NCBI GenBank assembly: GCA_029532625.1
Contig: JARFXM010000002.1
Coordinates: 930,001-994,000 of the forward strand
Source of the DNA: Lomentospora prolificans
Lineage: Eukaryota; Ascomycota; Sordariomycetes; Microascales; Microascaceae
DNA: 64,000 nucleotides
Reading direction: 5' to 3'
Positions 33,805 through 42,596 of this stretch are shown here, one piece after another. Under the pieces are notes generated by a model. The model searched no databases. It saw nothing but the letters and a program-made list of their open reading frames with translations, and was not told the DNA's origin. Within the stretch, counting starts at the first letter, position 1. The number at the start of each line of letters is the position of its first letter. The position numbers and the translations under genes are program-made.

Positions 33805-36037
33805 ATGGAGCCAGAGGCTTCCCAGGCTGCTCAAAATGCCGCCGACCCGCAAGGGCTTGTGCCTGTCGACCAGCTGACGGTCAACCTCAAGGTCATCTCG
33901 CCAAGTTTTACTCTCCCCCTCAGCCTCCCAGGCCTACCTGCCACAACAACGGTCCAGCAGCTTAAGGAGCGAATACGGCTGCAGCTTCACAGTCGGCCGT
34001 CGGACCCGCAGCAGCGCCTGATATACAGGGGCCGAATGCTGAACCGCCCGGAGGAAAAGCTGCTTGATCTGTTTGGAGAGGAGATGGTAAGCGCTGGCTG
34101 CCAGTCCGCATGTCTATTAACTTCCCGCTAATCGACATTTACGTCTCTTCTAGATCCGCACCTCCGATCAACAGTCGATACATCTCATCCTCCCTGAGCA
34201 GCTCGAAAGCCCCTCGCTGTCTTCCACGACCACACCCGTTCGTGGCCAGAGTCCAGCGCGCCAGGAAGCCATAAACAATGCCCATCATCAATACTTTGAT
34301 TCGGTTCTCCAGCAGGGCGCCCGACACCTATCACGGAGAATGCCTACGGTATCGACGACCGTGACAACGCAGGTCGGAGGTGCTCAACCAGGCATGCAGC
34401 AGGGCGAGCCGCATAATAACCACCCTGCTAACCCTCACCCCACTGCCCCTCACATGTACCGAACCCAGCACAGCCCTGCCTACACGGCGCAGAGTCTACA
34501 GCAGATGGCCCAACGCCTCAGTAGAGAAGCTGCGTGGCATAGAGCGCACCTGCATCAGTATGATCGCGCTGGAATGGGCCTAGGCGGACTGCGTTACAAC
34601 AACCTTCCTACTGGGGCGCCAGGAATGAACCCTCCCGACCACGGCGCACAGCGTCGCGCAAGTCCCTCGCCGCACCGGACGAACACGACCGAATCGGGGC
34701 TCTCTGATGCCGAAGTGCAGAATATTCTCCGAGGAGCTGACGCTCGCCAGGCCATACTGACAATGACCACTGCCATGCAGAGAAGTACATCTGGCGCGTC
34801 TATGGGGCCGCCTCAAAGCGGAAGAGCTACACCAAACCAAGCATCCCGTACCCCAAGTGGTAGTGCTACTTCGGGAGTATTTGGAGGCGTTCAGTCCAAC
34901 CCGAGCCTTCAGCCGGCCACAGAAGTGTACATTCTCAACTCACCGAACGGCCCCCGGGGGCTGCTGATGAACAACCATGCCGAGACTTACTATACACCAT
35001 CTGTACGCCCGTCAGCCACCTCTACGGGCGCTTCCTACGGGTTACCGAATCCCCAACAACTACGGCGAAACGTTACTTTTTCGTCAGAGACTCCCACGCC
35101 TACGGTTGCACCACAACCCGGCCTCAATCAAGATAACCAAGCCGACGGGGGCCAAGGCCGCGTTAGGAGAAGGGTTACAGTACACGTCAATCGTGCCGGA
35201 AACTTGCACCCCCATCAAAACCATGCGGGAATGGTTGCATTTATCGCTAGGTTCTGGCCGCATTTCTGGTTGGCACTCAGGCTGGGGCTGTTTGTGTGGT
35301 GGTTCGCGTCGCCTAACTCGAGCTGGTCGCGCTGGATTGCGGTTATCGCGATCGCGGTTTCTATCTTCGTCCTCAATACGGGGGCTCTCGACGGACTCGC
35401 TGACCAGATATGGAGAATCATCTGCCGTCACATGGAGAACCTCATACCCATGGTAGGCCAGGAGGGCGCGCAAGCGGCTAACAGGGATGCCAACCAAGAG
35501 CAGAATGCGGCGGCTCCCGCCCAGCAGGGACCTGCCGCCGATAACGGGGACGCCAACCCGGCAGCGATGGCCGCCCGGCTCGTTGGACAGCGTCGTGCGG
35601 CCAACGCCAACTGGCTCCTCAACAATGTCCGCCGCGCCGAGCGCGCCGGCCTGCTGTTTCTCGCCAGCATCGCCCCAGGTGTGGCCGAGCGCCACATTGC
35701 CAACCTAGAGGCCGAGGTGGAGCGTCAACGCAGAGAGGCAGAGGCGGCAGAAGAAGCTGCGAGGCGCGCTGCTGAGGCTGAAAATGGCGAGGAGAACGGC
35801 GGAGAAGCGGAAGGCGCGGAGCGGGGCGGTGCCGCCGATGGCGAGGAGAACGGCGGAGAAGCGGAAGGCGCAGAGCGGGGCGGTGCCGCCGATGGCGAGG
35901 AGAACAGCGGAGAAGCGGAAGGCGCGGAGCGGGGCGATGCCGCCGATGGCGAGGACCGCACACAGGTGGACGCAGGGGAGCCAACCCAGCCACCCCCAGC
36001 CGAATCGGCTCAGCGTCCCGACCTCATTCAAGTCTAG
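33805..36037 (+). CDS. Ubiquitin-like-domain membrane protein, HERP/Usa1-like (721 aa, two exons)
   Basis: Exons 33805-34086 and 34154-36037 (2166 coding bases); the 67-base intron has a GTAAGC donor and CTAG acceptor. Residues about 22-110 are a ubiquitin-like fold (LTVNLKVISPSFTLPLSLPG, TTVQQLKERI, RLIYRGRML) that the intron divides. A long low-complexity region rich in Gln, Ser and Pro follows (about 125-430). Two hydrophobic segments at about 455-505 (FWLALRLGLFVWWF and WIAVIAIAVSIFVLNTG) would form a membrane hairpin. The C-terminus is charged and Ala-rich, with three copies of an 18-residue repeat. N-terminal UBL plus central hairpin is the layout of mammalian HERP and yeast Usa1, scaffolds of the Hrd1 ER-associated degradation ligase. 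Dsc3 of the Golgi Dsc ligase is an alternative with a similar plan but is much shorter. ER localisation is inferred from the family. It converges with a deubiquitinase gene. Confidence 0.82.
35786..35947 (+). repeat. Three tandem 54-bp repeats in the HERP-like coding sequence
   Basis: Copies start at 35786, 35840 and 35894 and differ by only a few single bases. Each encodes GEENGGEAEGAERGGAAD or a near copy, in frame, at about residues 639-692. Near-identity at the DNA level indicates recent expansion; copy number may vary between isolates. Confidence 0.93.
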
Positions 36038-36731
36038 TCGGGCTTCCCGTCATCGTTACCACCTTCTTTTGATTTTAGCGGACAGAGTAGGGCTCAGGCC
36101 GTCGACAAAATTCCAGAGTAAAACGTGAGCCGAGGAGGTCTTTCTTCTTCTTCTTCTTCTTCTTCTTCGTCTTCGTCTTCTTCTTCTCTTTTTTTTATTT
36201 TTATTTTTTTTTTTATTTTTTAGGCGTTGGCGTATCTTTTCTGCGTTTCTGTGTTTCTGCTTTTACTATTTTGCCTACCGCGGCTTTTACTATCCAATCG
36301 TAGACGACGTTGCAAAGATGGTGGATGATTCTGCTATGGCATTTCTTTCTCCCCGGTGGCTCTGATGTGCATAGCTCTTCTGAATCCGTAGCTGAATTCT
36401 ATGTACAAAAGTTAGACCTGTACATTCTAGTTGCATGGGGTGTTCTCCATGGTTTGTCTTGGCGTGTCCTGGGACGTGTACGGATAGCCAAGGACAGCAG
36501 TTATTACTGTAGTTCCCGATGCGTTGAGCTTTTCGAAAATGGTGTGTGTGTGCCCGAGATGGGGGCATGTTTGTTACAAGCCGTCTATGAAGCTGTTGTG
36601 CGCAGCCAACACGACAAGAACCTATGAACCGAAAGCTCCAAACTGCTGAGAAAACACAAACGGTATTGACTTCGAAATTTCCCAAACGGCCCCCAACCAA
36701 ACAATCTATTAATACTCCCGAGGCTCATTTT
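36038..36731. other. Convergent 3' region between the HERP-like and UCH37-like genes
   Basis: About 690 bases without supported coding sequence. It holds a CTT-type triplet run (36141-36187) followed by a T-rich tract (to about 36222), suitable for 3' end formation of the upstream gene. Confidence 0.55.
36141..36187. repeat. CTT/TTC microsatellite
   Basis: Imperfect run of about 15 TTC units with a few TCG interruptions, followed by T-rich sequence, about 100 bases after the stop codon of the HERP-like gene. Confidence 0.9.
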
Positions 36732-37917
36732 TCAGCCACCCATCTCCACATCGGCACCTCCCTGTTTCCTCGCAGCGCGAATCTTTTGCATTGACATCCA
36801 CTCGGCCTCCCTCTTCGCCGTCGCATCCTTGACCCACTCATCGAACTTGCCCTCGGCCACCTTGCTCTTGACGACGCCCTTGAGGACCTCGCCGGCAAAG
36901 CCGACAAAATTATGTCTCCGCAGGGCGTTCTCGTACATCCAGGCCTCGCGCTTCCTCTCCTCGGCCTCGAGGGTATCGACGTCCCCAATCTCCCTAGCGG
37001 CGATCCTGCGATCTCTGACGACGGCGAGCAGGTTGAAGCGAATCTCGGAGGCATCATACCGCGCGACGCGCCTCTGCAGCACGTCCATGACCTTGGTTGC
37101 GAACACCTCGGGCGTGGCATCGCAGTCGCCGTGAGAGATGGGTGCAGGCTGTAAGCCGTCCAGCTCGTACAGCTTCCCGTTCACGGGCAAGTAGGCGATG
37201 AAGTGGAAGGCGTCATCGGGCTCACCGTCCCTCTGAGTCTCGTCGACGAACGGGCTGCTCTTGGCGAAGCTGTTGTGGACCTCGCGGATGAGCTCCGAGT
37301 TGCTCAGAGCCTCACCGCGGATGTCGGGGGGGAGCACGCCGGCAAATTCCTTGAAGTCGGAGAGCTGGGGCCCGATGGCGATGTCGTCGCGGTTCAGGAC
37401 GACGCTGAGGAGGGCTTGGGTGGCGCAGGCGTTCTGGATGGTCTGGTGGGCGAAGAAGATGGACTCGGAGGCGGGCTCGTCGTAGGTGCCGTCGAGGGGA
37501 GCGCCGTCGCCGGCGTAGGGGCGGTCGGTGGGGAAACGGAAGAGGAAGATTACGCCGTAGACGGGGTGCAGGGCGGAGAGGGAGGTTGGGTCGAGGGAGA
37601 GGAGTTCTTCGAATTGGACGTCCTTAACGCCAAGGTTTTCGAGGAGGTAGGTGAAGACGCCCTGAGGAGGGGGTAAAGAAGAGAGTCTGTTAGTATGGGC
37701 ATCTCGAGATCGTTGATCGTTGATCGTTGGGGTTGGGGGGGACGGAGAACTCGTTGGTATCGCTGGAGTGGCAGCTATGGGGTTCTTGGGAGAGAACGTA
37801 CCGCATCGGACTCGACTATGGCGCGAGAGTGTCGGTCAGTATCAAAAGGGCATCGAGCGCATTTCCCGACGGCCGCGCAAGAAGAAAAGACTTACTGGTA
37901 TTCCAGCCTCCACTCAT
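36732..37917 (-). CDS. Ubiquitin C-terminal hydrolase of the UCH37/UCHL5 (Uch2) type (321 aa, three exons)
   Basis: Exons 37917-37896 (22 bases), 37815-37802 (14 bases) and 37661-36732, 966 coding bases. Removing the two introns (80 and 140 bases; donors GTAAGT and GTACGT) yields MSGGWNTIESDAGVFTYLLE, the typical UCH37 N-terminus. The enzyme is a cysteine protease that removes ubiquitin, usually bound to the proteasome. The catalytic set is complete: Gln85 (oxyanion), Cys91 in NACATQ, His165 in DAFHFIAY and Asp180 in YELDG. The gap between Cys and His contains the crossover loop. After the catalytic domain, ERKREAWMYENALRRHNFVGF and following helices match the UCH37-like C-terminal domain that docks to Rpn13 or an Ino80 partner. 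The human enzyme is 329 aa, so the length fits. It converges with the HERP-like gene. The 14-base second exon would be missed by most gene finders. Confidence 0.93.
37802..37815 (-). other. 14-base microexon (exon 2) of the UCH37-like gene
   Basis: The minus-strand segment is preceded by a CATAG acceptor and followed by a GTACGT donor. Together with one base from exon 1 it encodes I-E-S-D-A, exactly the conserved N-terminal residues of UCH37 proteins, which supports it strongly. Skipping it would shift the frame. Confidence 0.85.
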
Positions 37918-38882
37918 CTTTTAGACTGAAAGTGTGTGGTCGCTGAAGTAGAATGTCGCCTTTGTTGTAAGGTTTTTTTTTCTTCTTCCTCTTCTTGTTC
38001 TTCTTCTTTTTCTTCTTCCTCTTCTTTTTTTTCTTTCCTTCTTATGGGAGCTCGGGGTTCTTTTCTCGGGAGCTTGGGTGGGCGTGCAGGGTGTTGATTC
38101 TACTCGCCGATGCCAGCTTTGCTTTGCTTGGTGAGCTCTGGCGCCAACGTCACGCAGCACAGGTTGCCTGGCAGGAGGCGGTTGAGGGCCAGACCATAAT
38201 TGGTAGAATTGGTAATAATAGTGGAACACTCCCGAACTTTGATCCATTTCTGAGCTCCACTCTTGCTTACTCAAGCTCAGCTCAATGGTTAACTGAATAT
38301 CCATTGACGCAGTTTTATTCTTATTATTCTTATTTACTAGCCAGGCTACTTTAATAAGTCAAGATGTCCCAGAAATTAGAGTGATGATTTGACTTTAAGC
38401 AGTTTAAAGTCGACATTTCTTATTCCATATCGATTTGTTGTTTTAACAATGAAGTACCTACCTTCAAACAAATCAATGCTATTTTAAGTGTACCCAGACA
38501 CTAATAGAGGATTGTTGAGTCCAAGATATCGAGCTCCACCACCAAAGCCCTCTTCGCTTCCTTACATCATTCATGCTTCCTCTCCCCAAGAACCGTTATA
38601 TTCGTTCCCGACAAGCTTGAGAATGAGAGGGACTCCAGGGTTGACACCAGCCATGAGCCGGCCTCGGGAGCCATTATCCTAGTTGGCGGCGAGCCTCTCA
38701 TGGTGCCAGGAGTGAACCAAGGAGTATGTCCAGAAGCTGACGGACCAAGGCCAACTAGCAGAGCAGAGGGCATCATCGTACCTCACCTTTCCCCTCCATC
38801 ACAAGCCCTCGTGAGGAACATTTTACGATTCGAGAAAGGGGATTCATTTCGAGAATCTTCGACTTATTCCACGCGAGGAAGT
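37918..38882. other. Intergenic region upstream of the UCH37-like gene
   Basis: A polypyrimidine tract on the plus strand at about 37971-38043 (purine-rich on the coding strand) is probably part of the UCH37-like promoter or leader. From 38.3 to 38.9 kb the DNA is more A/T-rich and could include further decayed sequence of the adjacent NLR relic, but I recognise no repeat unit there. Confidence 0.45.
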
Positions 38883-39490
38883 TTAGGTAGGAATGGAATA
38901 TTGACGAACATAGAGATTGCCTAAGTTGTTGACTGTGTCAAATGTTGATATATGGCTGGGACCCACCGTCTTTTCATATCCATCCAAAACTCGTATATAC
39001 ATCTCGTCCGCCTCCTTAAGCCTACCCTGATCAACGTAGACACTACCCAAATCAAGTAATACATGACACGAACTATCCATGATGGCTATATCATCAATTA
39101 AATCGCGTAAGCAACTATCGGCGTATCGAAGGAGCCGCGATTGCGTTGACCAATACTTATCGTCCAATCTCCGGGGGACATATGACGCTACGAATTCGAG
39201 GGCTAACTTTTGCAAGATCGTAATCGCGAACAGGGTTAAGCACATGAATCACCCAGGCGTGCATACCACCTGTGGATACTATTACCCCCCTTGACTCAGC
39301 ATAGTCCTTCAGCCAGAAGATGGGCCGAGTACTTGTCCCGGTGTCGTTTGGCGTACTCAACGGTCAGTTGGGTTTTGCCCATGCCGCCTAAACCATGGAT
39401 AACAACAGTGCGACGACAAACGTCGGGGCTGCTGAGTTTCTCATGGATATGAGCACGCTCCGCTTCTCTTGCAATGAATTCGTTGACGAC
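38883..39490 (-). pseudogene. Relic of an NB-ARC/TPR (NLR-like) gene with frameshifts and a large internal deletion
   Basis: Reading the minus strand from about 39490, one frame gives NEFIAREAERAHIHEKL and then the Walker A (P-loop) segment VVIHGLGGMGKTQLTVEYAK (P-loop bases 39371-39394). Near 39318-39325 one extra C shifts the frame, after which IFWLKDY, the usual next motif, continues in the next frame. The NB-ARC core (Walker B, sensor, winged helix) is then missing: the text jumps to HAWVIHVLN, normally found just before the repeat domain. Near 39206-39211 a second one-base shift leads to LALEFVASYVPRRLDDKYW and one full TPR unit (LLDLGSVYVDQGRLKEADEM), the start of a second (TVNNLGNLY) and a stop. 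NLRs of this type act in fungal non-self recognition. The N-terminal effector domain is absent. With no intact frame or start, it is dead. The end points are approximate. Confidence 0.87.
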
Positions 39491-40081
39491 AGCAACACGT
39501 CAGAAAGGCTAAAGCTAAGGGCAAAAGTTCGGAGTACAGGCGCCTTGTCCTTGCTTCCTTCTCGCGTCTTAAGCTCAGCTACTAGTAGCCTTCTCATTTT
39601 TGGCAGGGTGAAAATGTGTCCGAATGGGAGCGCAAAGGCTGTCGGCATGGGCGTTGGCGGCGGTGGCAGTGGTGTATAATATAGTGAAAGAAGGCCGGCC
39701 CTCATCCGGTCCTATCGGCGCTGACAAGTGCGCCGAGGATGGATTTCGAGCGGATTTGATTTTGCCAGCCGCTTTCGGACCGCCCGCTTGCACGGTAACT
39801 TTGACTCTTTCAATTCCGTCGACAACGGCGGCCGTTTCCGCCCCGCGCATGCGGTGGTGCTGGCTGGCTAGCTGGCTGGCTTGCGGCAATTTGGTGGGTA
39901 GTGTGGGGCCATGCCTAGGCTCCAGAGCCTGGCGAGAGGGGGCAGTTTGATATCAATATTGATCAATATCAGTCACTGTCCGATACCATCCTCAAGCTGG
40001 CTCAAGCGCGAATTTAAACAGGGAGGCCGGGATAAAGCTCCCCCAGCTCCCTCTTCAAAGCTTCCTCGAGCCACGTCAAAG
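39491..40081. other. Intergenic region between the NLR relic and the PQ-loop gene
   Basis: About 590 bases. Open frames on both strands (for example 39575-39889, minus) carry no recognisable domain, though part could be unrecognisable N-terminal sequence of the NLR relic. A tandem CTGGCTGGCTAGCTGG motif lies near 39858-39880. The last 150 bases are presumed promoter of the PQ-loop gene. Confidence 0.45.
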
Positions 40082-40878
40082 ATGGACAATGCAGTGGCTG
40101 CCAACATCCTAGGGACGGCGGGGGCAATATGCTGGTCGATCCAGGTACGGCGACACCTTTTCCCCACCCTGTGCTGGCGTTCCTGTTGCGCACGGCGAGG
40201 AAGGCAGGCATGCATGAATAGCTAGCTAAGAAAAATCTCCCGCAGCTCATCCCGCAAATCGTCAAAAACTACCGCCTGCACAGCACAAAAGGCCTCCACC
40301 ACACCATGTACATCTCGTGGGCCTTCGCCGGCATCCCGCTCGGCGTCTACAACCTCGTGCAGGACCTGAATATCGCCCTGCAGGTCCAGCCCAACATCCT
40401 CATCTTCCTCAGCCTCGTCGCCTGGGCCCAGTGCAAGTACTACGGCGACGGCTGGAACCTGCTCCGCGTGCTGGCCGGCGGCGCCGTCTGCGGCTCGCTC
40501 ATAGGCGGCGCCGAGGCCGGGCTGTATTTCGCGCTGGGGCTGGGCCGCCGCCGCGGGGTCGAGTGGCCGCTGACTTTGATGGCGGTGCTCGCGGCGGTGC
40601 TGCTCGCCGTCGGGGTGCTGCGGTATTATTGGGAGATTTACAGGGCGAGGTCAGTTCAGGGCATCTCGTACATGTTTGTGCTGATTGATGCTGGTGGGGA
40701 CCTTGTGTCGATTTTGGCGCTTGTGTTTAGTGCGCGGATTGACGTGGTGGGCATGGTTGTGTATTCAGTCGAGTTGGTGCTCTGGATTGGGATTGGGCTT
40801 TTGGGCGTCCACTATAGGTTCCGGCCATGGTTGGTTAGAAAGCTGTCGAAGGAGTCAAGCAATGTAGAAGGTTCATAG
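40082..40878 (+). CDS. PQ-loop repeat membrane protein (231 aa, two exons)
   Basis: Exons 40082-40144 and 40246-40878 (696 coding bases); the 101-base intron has a GTACGG donor and CGCAG acceptor. The first exon ends in ICWSIQ and the second starts LIPQIVKNYRLHSTKGL, so the intron splits the first PQ-loop right before its Pro-Gln pair. About seven hydrophobic segments follow. The second repeat (YYWEIYRARSVQGISYMFVL) keeps the family spacing, but Pro-Gln is replaced by Trp-Glu. The family includes cystinosin, yeast Ypq vacuolar basic amino acid transporters, and SWEETs; fungal members of this size usually sit in vacuolar or other endomembranes. The substrate cannot be read from sequence. Codons are very G/C-rich in the middle and less so at the end. 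The start fits family N-termini (short, then ILGTAGAICWSIQ). Confidence 0.9.
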
Positions 40879-41384
40879 ACATTGGCTTGATTTCAAGGTT
40901 CATACTTGATTTGGTTGAATGATTCAAATATACAAGTATTTGACGCAACAAGTATGGATGGCCAGCTAGGTACTAAACTACTAGTAAGTAATAAATGCAG
41001 CACGTGCTGAGACACTACACAACAGATATCGACAAACTCAGTGATACACCTGCACTGATTCCAATTGATGCTGGCTAGATCCATGGCATTTTGATGGAAA
41101 TGTTCCAGGTTCAGTATCTCAATACAAGATCAGAAGGTCGAGGGGGGAGTTCCAGCTGGCGCTGGTGGCAGAGTAGTGATCTAAAATTGACCAATCGGTG
41201 CGCTGCGCTCCAAATACTGGTAGGATTGACTTCACGCCGACAACAATTAACAGGTAATAGCTTGCCAGTATTTCTTCAATTTTCCCCATGGTTCTCATCC
41301 GGGCCTTTTTCACGTTATAAGTTCCATCCATGGATTGATATTGCTATCCTCGCACTTGCATCAATACGCACAACCGCACCCGCA
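40879..41384. other. Region upstream of the Ada-like gene
   Basis: No separate gene is supported. The frame of the Ada-like gene stays open upstream for 98 codons, with ATGs at 41094 and 41103, but this part lacks the codon bias of the Ada domain and known family members begin close to the chosen start. It is more likely promoter and leader. Confidence 0.45.
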
Positions 41385-42107
41385 ATGGCCACCCAAACCT
41401 ACGCAGCCCCATCCGCCCGCTGGCTCGCAATCCAACACCGCGACCCTTCCGCCAACTCGGCCTTCCTCTACGGCGTAACCACCACGCGCATCTTCTGCCG
41501 TCCTACCTGTCCTAGCCGCGTCGCCCGGAGATCCAACGTCGTCTTCTTCGACGGCCTCCCCGACGCCATGCTCTCGGGCTTCCGGCCCTGCAAAAGGTGC
41601 GAACCCTGCAACGACCGCTGGGACCGAGATGCTCAGACCCGCACCCTCGTGGACGCCGCGCGGAAGATCATCCTCGCCGAGGAGGCGAGGGCCGGCCACT
41701 GGACGGTGGGTAGCATCGCCAAGGAGCTGGGGGTTAGCGGGGCGCATCTGCATAGGCAGTTCAAGGCGTGCCTCGGGGTGACGCCCAAGGCTTTTGCGGC
41801 TGGGGCTGCGAGGTCGAGGGCGGTGTTGGAGGCTTGTGCGTTGGATGTACCCTCTGCCGGGGTATCTCAGGCTGCTTCCCCGAGCATGGATGAATCTGTC
41901 GGGGAGTGGTGGTGTTTGGATGTTGATGGCCGGATTCAGGATGGCGATAATAGACGTTATGGAAGTATCAACGAGTCTATGGGGACCGGAAACGACCTTG
42001 CGCACGACGACGACTTGGATCTAGGTTTATTGACCGAGATGGATCTCCTTGGGCCATGGGACCCTGATTTTTCATCCCTGATAACGACTCAATCCAAGTT
42101 TGCGTAA
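41385..42107 (+). CDS. Ada-type methylphosphotriester-accepting zinc domain fused to an AraC-type helix-turn-helix (240 aa)
   Basis: Single exon from ATG 41385. Residues about 8-80 are the Ada metal-binding domain: YGVTTTRIFCRPTCPSR with Cys38 and Cys42, then FRPCKRC with Cys69 and Cys72. These four zinc ligands fall at the same positions as in E. coli Ada, where Cys38 takes the methyl group from a DNA phosphotriester and thereby turns the protein into an activator. Residues about 88-150 are an AraC-type helix-turn-helix (WTVGSIAKELGVSGAHLHRQ, then FKACLGVTPKAF). The C-terminal 85 residues are acidic and disordered (HDDDLDLGLLTEMDLL), like an activation domain. The O6-methylguanine transferase domain of bacterial Ada is absent, as in the AdaA type. 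Such genes occur scattered in filamentous fungi. Bacterial ancestry and a role in the adaptive response to alkylation are inference. It lies 490 bases before the metal ATPase, same strand. Confidence 0.9.
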   Translation: MATQTYAAPSARWLAIQHRDPSANSAFLYGVTTTRIFCRPTCPSRVARRSNVVFFDGLPDAMLSGFRPCKRCEPCNDRWDRDAQTRTLVDAARKIILAEEARAGHWTVGSIAKELGVSGAHLHRQFKACLGVTPKAFAAGAARSRAVLEACALDVPSAGVSQAASPSMDESVGEWWCLDVDGRIQDGDNRRYGSINESMGTGNDLAHDDDLDLGLLTEMDLLGPWDPDFSSLITTQSKFA

Positions 42108-42596
42108 CTAGAAGACAGCGGTTGCGTAACTGCCGATGCCACCTCTAATACAAGATTCCCAAACACAGGGCTAAACTGATTTCTGTCCCCGGATCTCCAC
42201 TGGCCCGGGCGCTTGACGCTGGCAGCACTCACCAGATTCCGGTAGGGATTCAAAACACACTAACTCTCATACACCAGGTCCCAAAGCCAAATCCGAATTC
42301 CGACCTCGCTCAGAAAAACAACCCTTACATAAGCGACCCCACCACCGAAACGTACCGTGCCAAGTCGGAAAGGAGCTGGCTTCCGGTCGACGAACCCCGG
42401 GTTTCACGTCCGAGAACGGCAACCAGGGTTCGGTAGGGTCAGCGAGCAATCATAAAACCGGTGAGGATGGCCTCCTCTTCGCCTTGCTACATCTCCCCCT
42501 CATTTCTCAACCTATTTTCTCTTCCCCCGAATCACTTGCTTTTGATACAGATTTCAATTACTCTGCTCTCTTGATCCCGTGTCAGTTGCCTCCACG
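42108..42596. other. Intergenic region between the Ada-like and P1B ATPase genes
   Basis: About 490 bases with no supported coding sequence. The last 100 bases are C/T-rich, as expected of a fungal promoter or leader. No metal-response element can be named with confidence. Confidence 0.5.

Noticed and set aside
41094..41384. N-terminal extension of the Ada-like protein by about 97 residues
   Set aside because: The text lacks the codon bias of the domain, and the Ada cysteine numbering fits the start at 41385 exactly.
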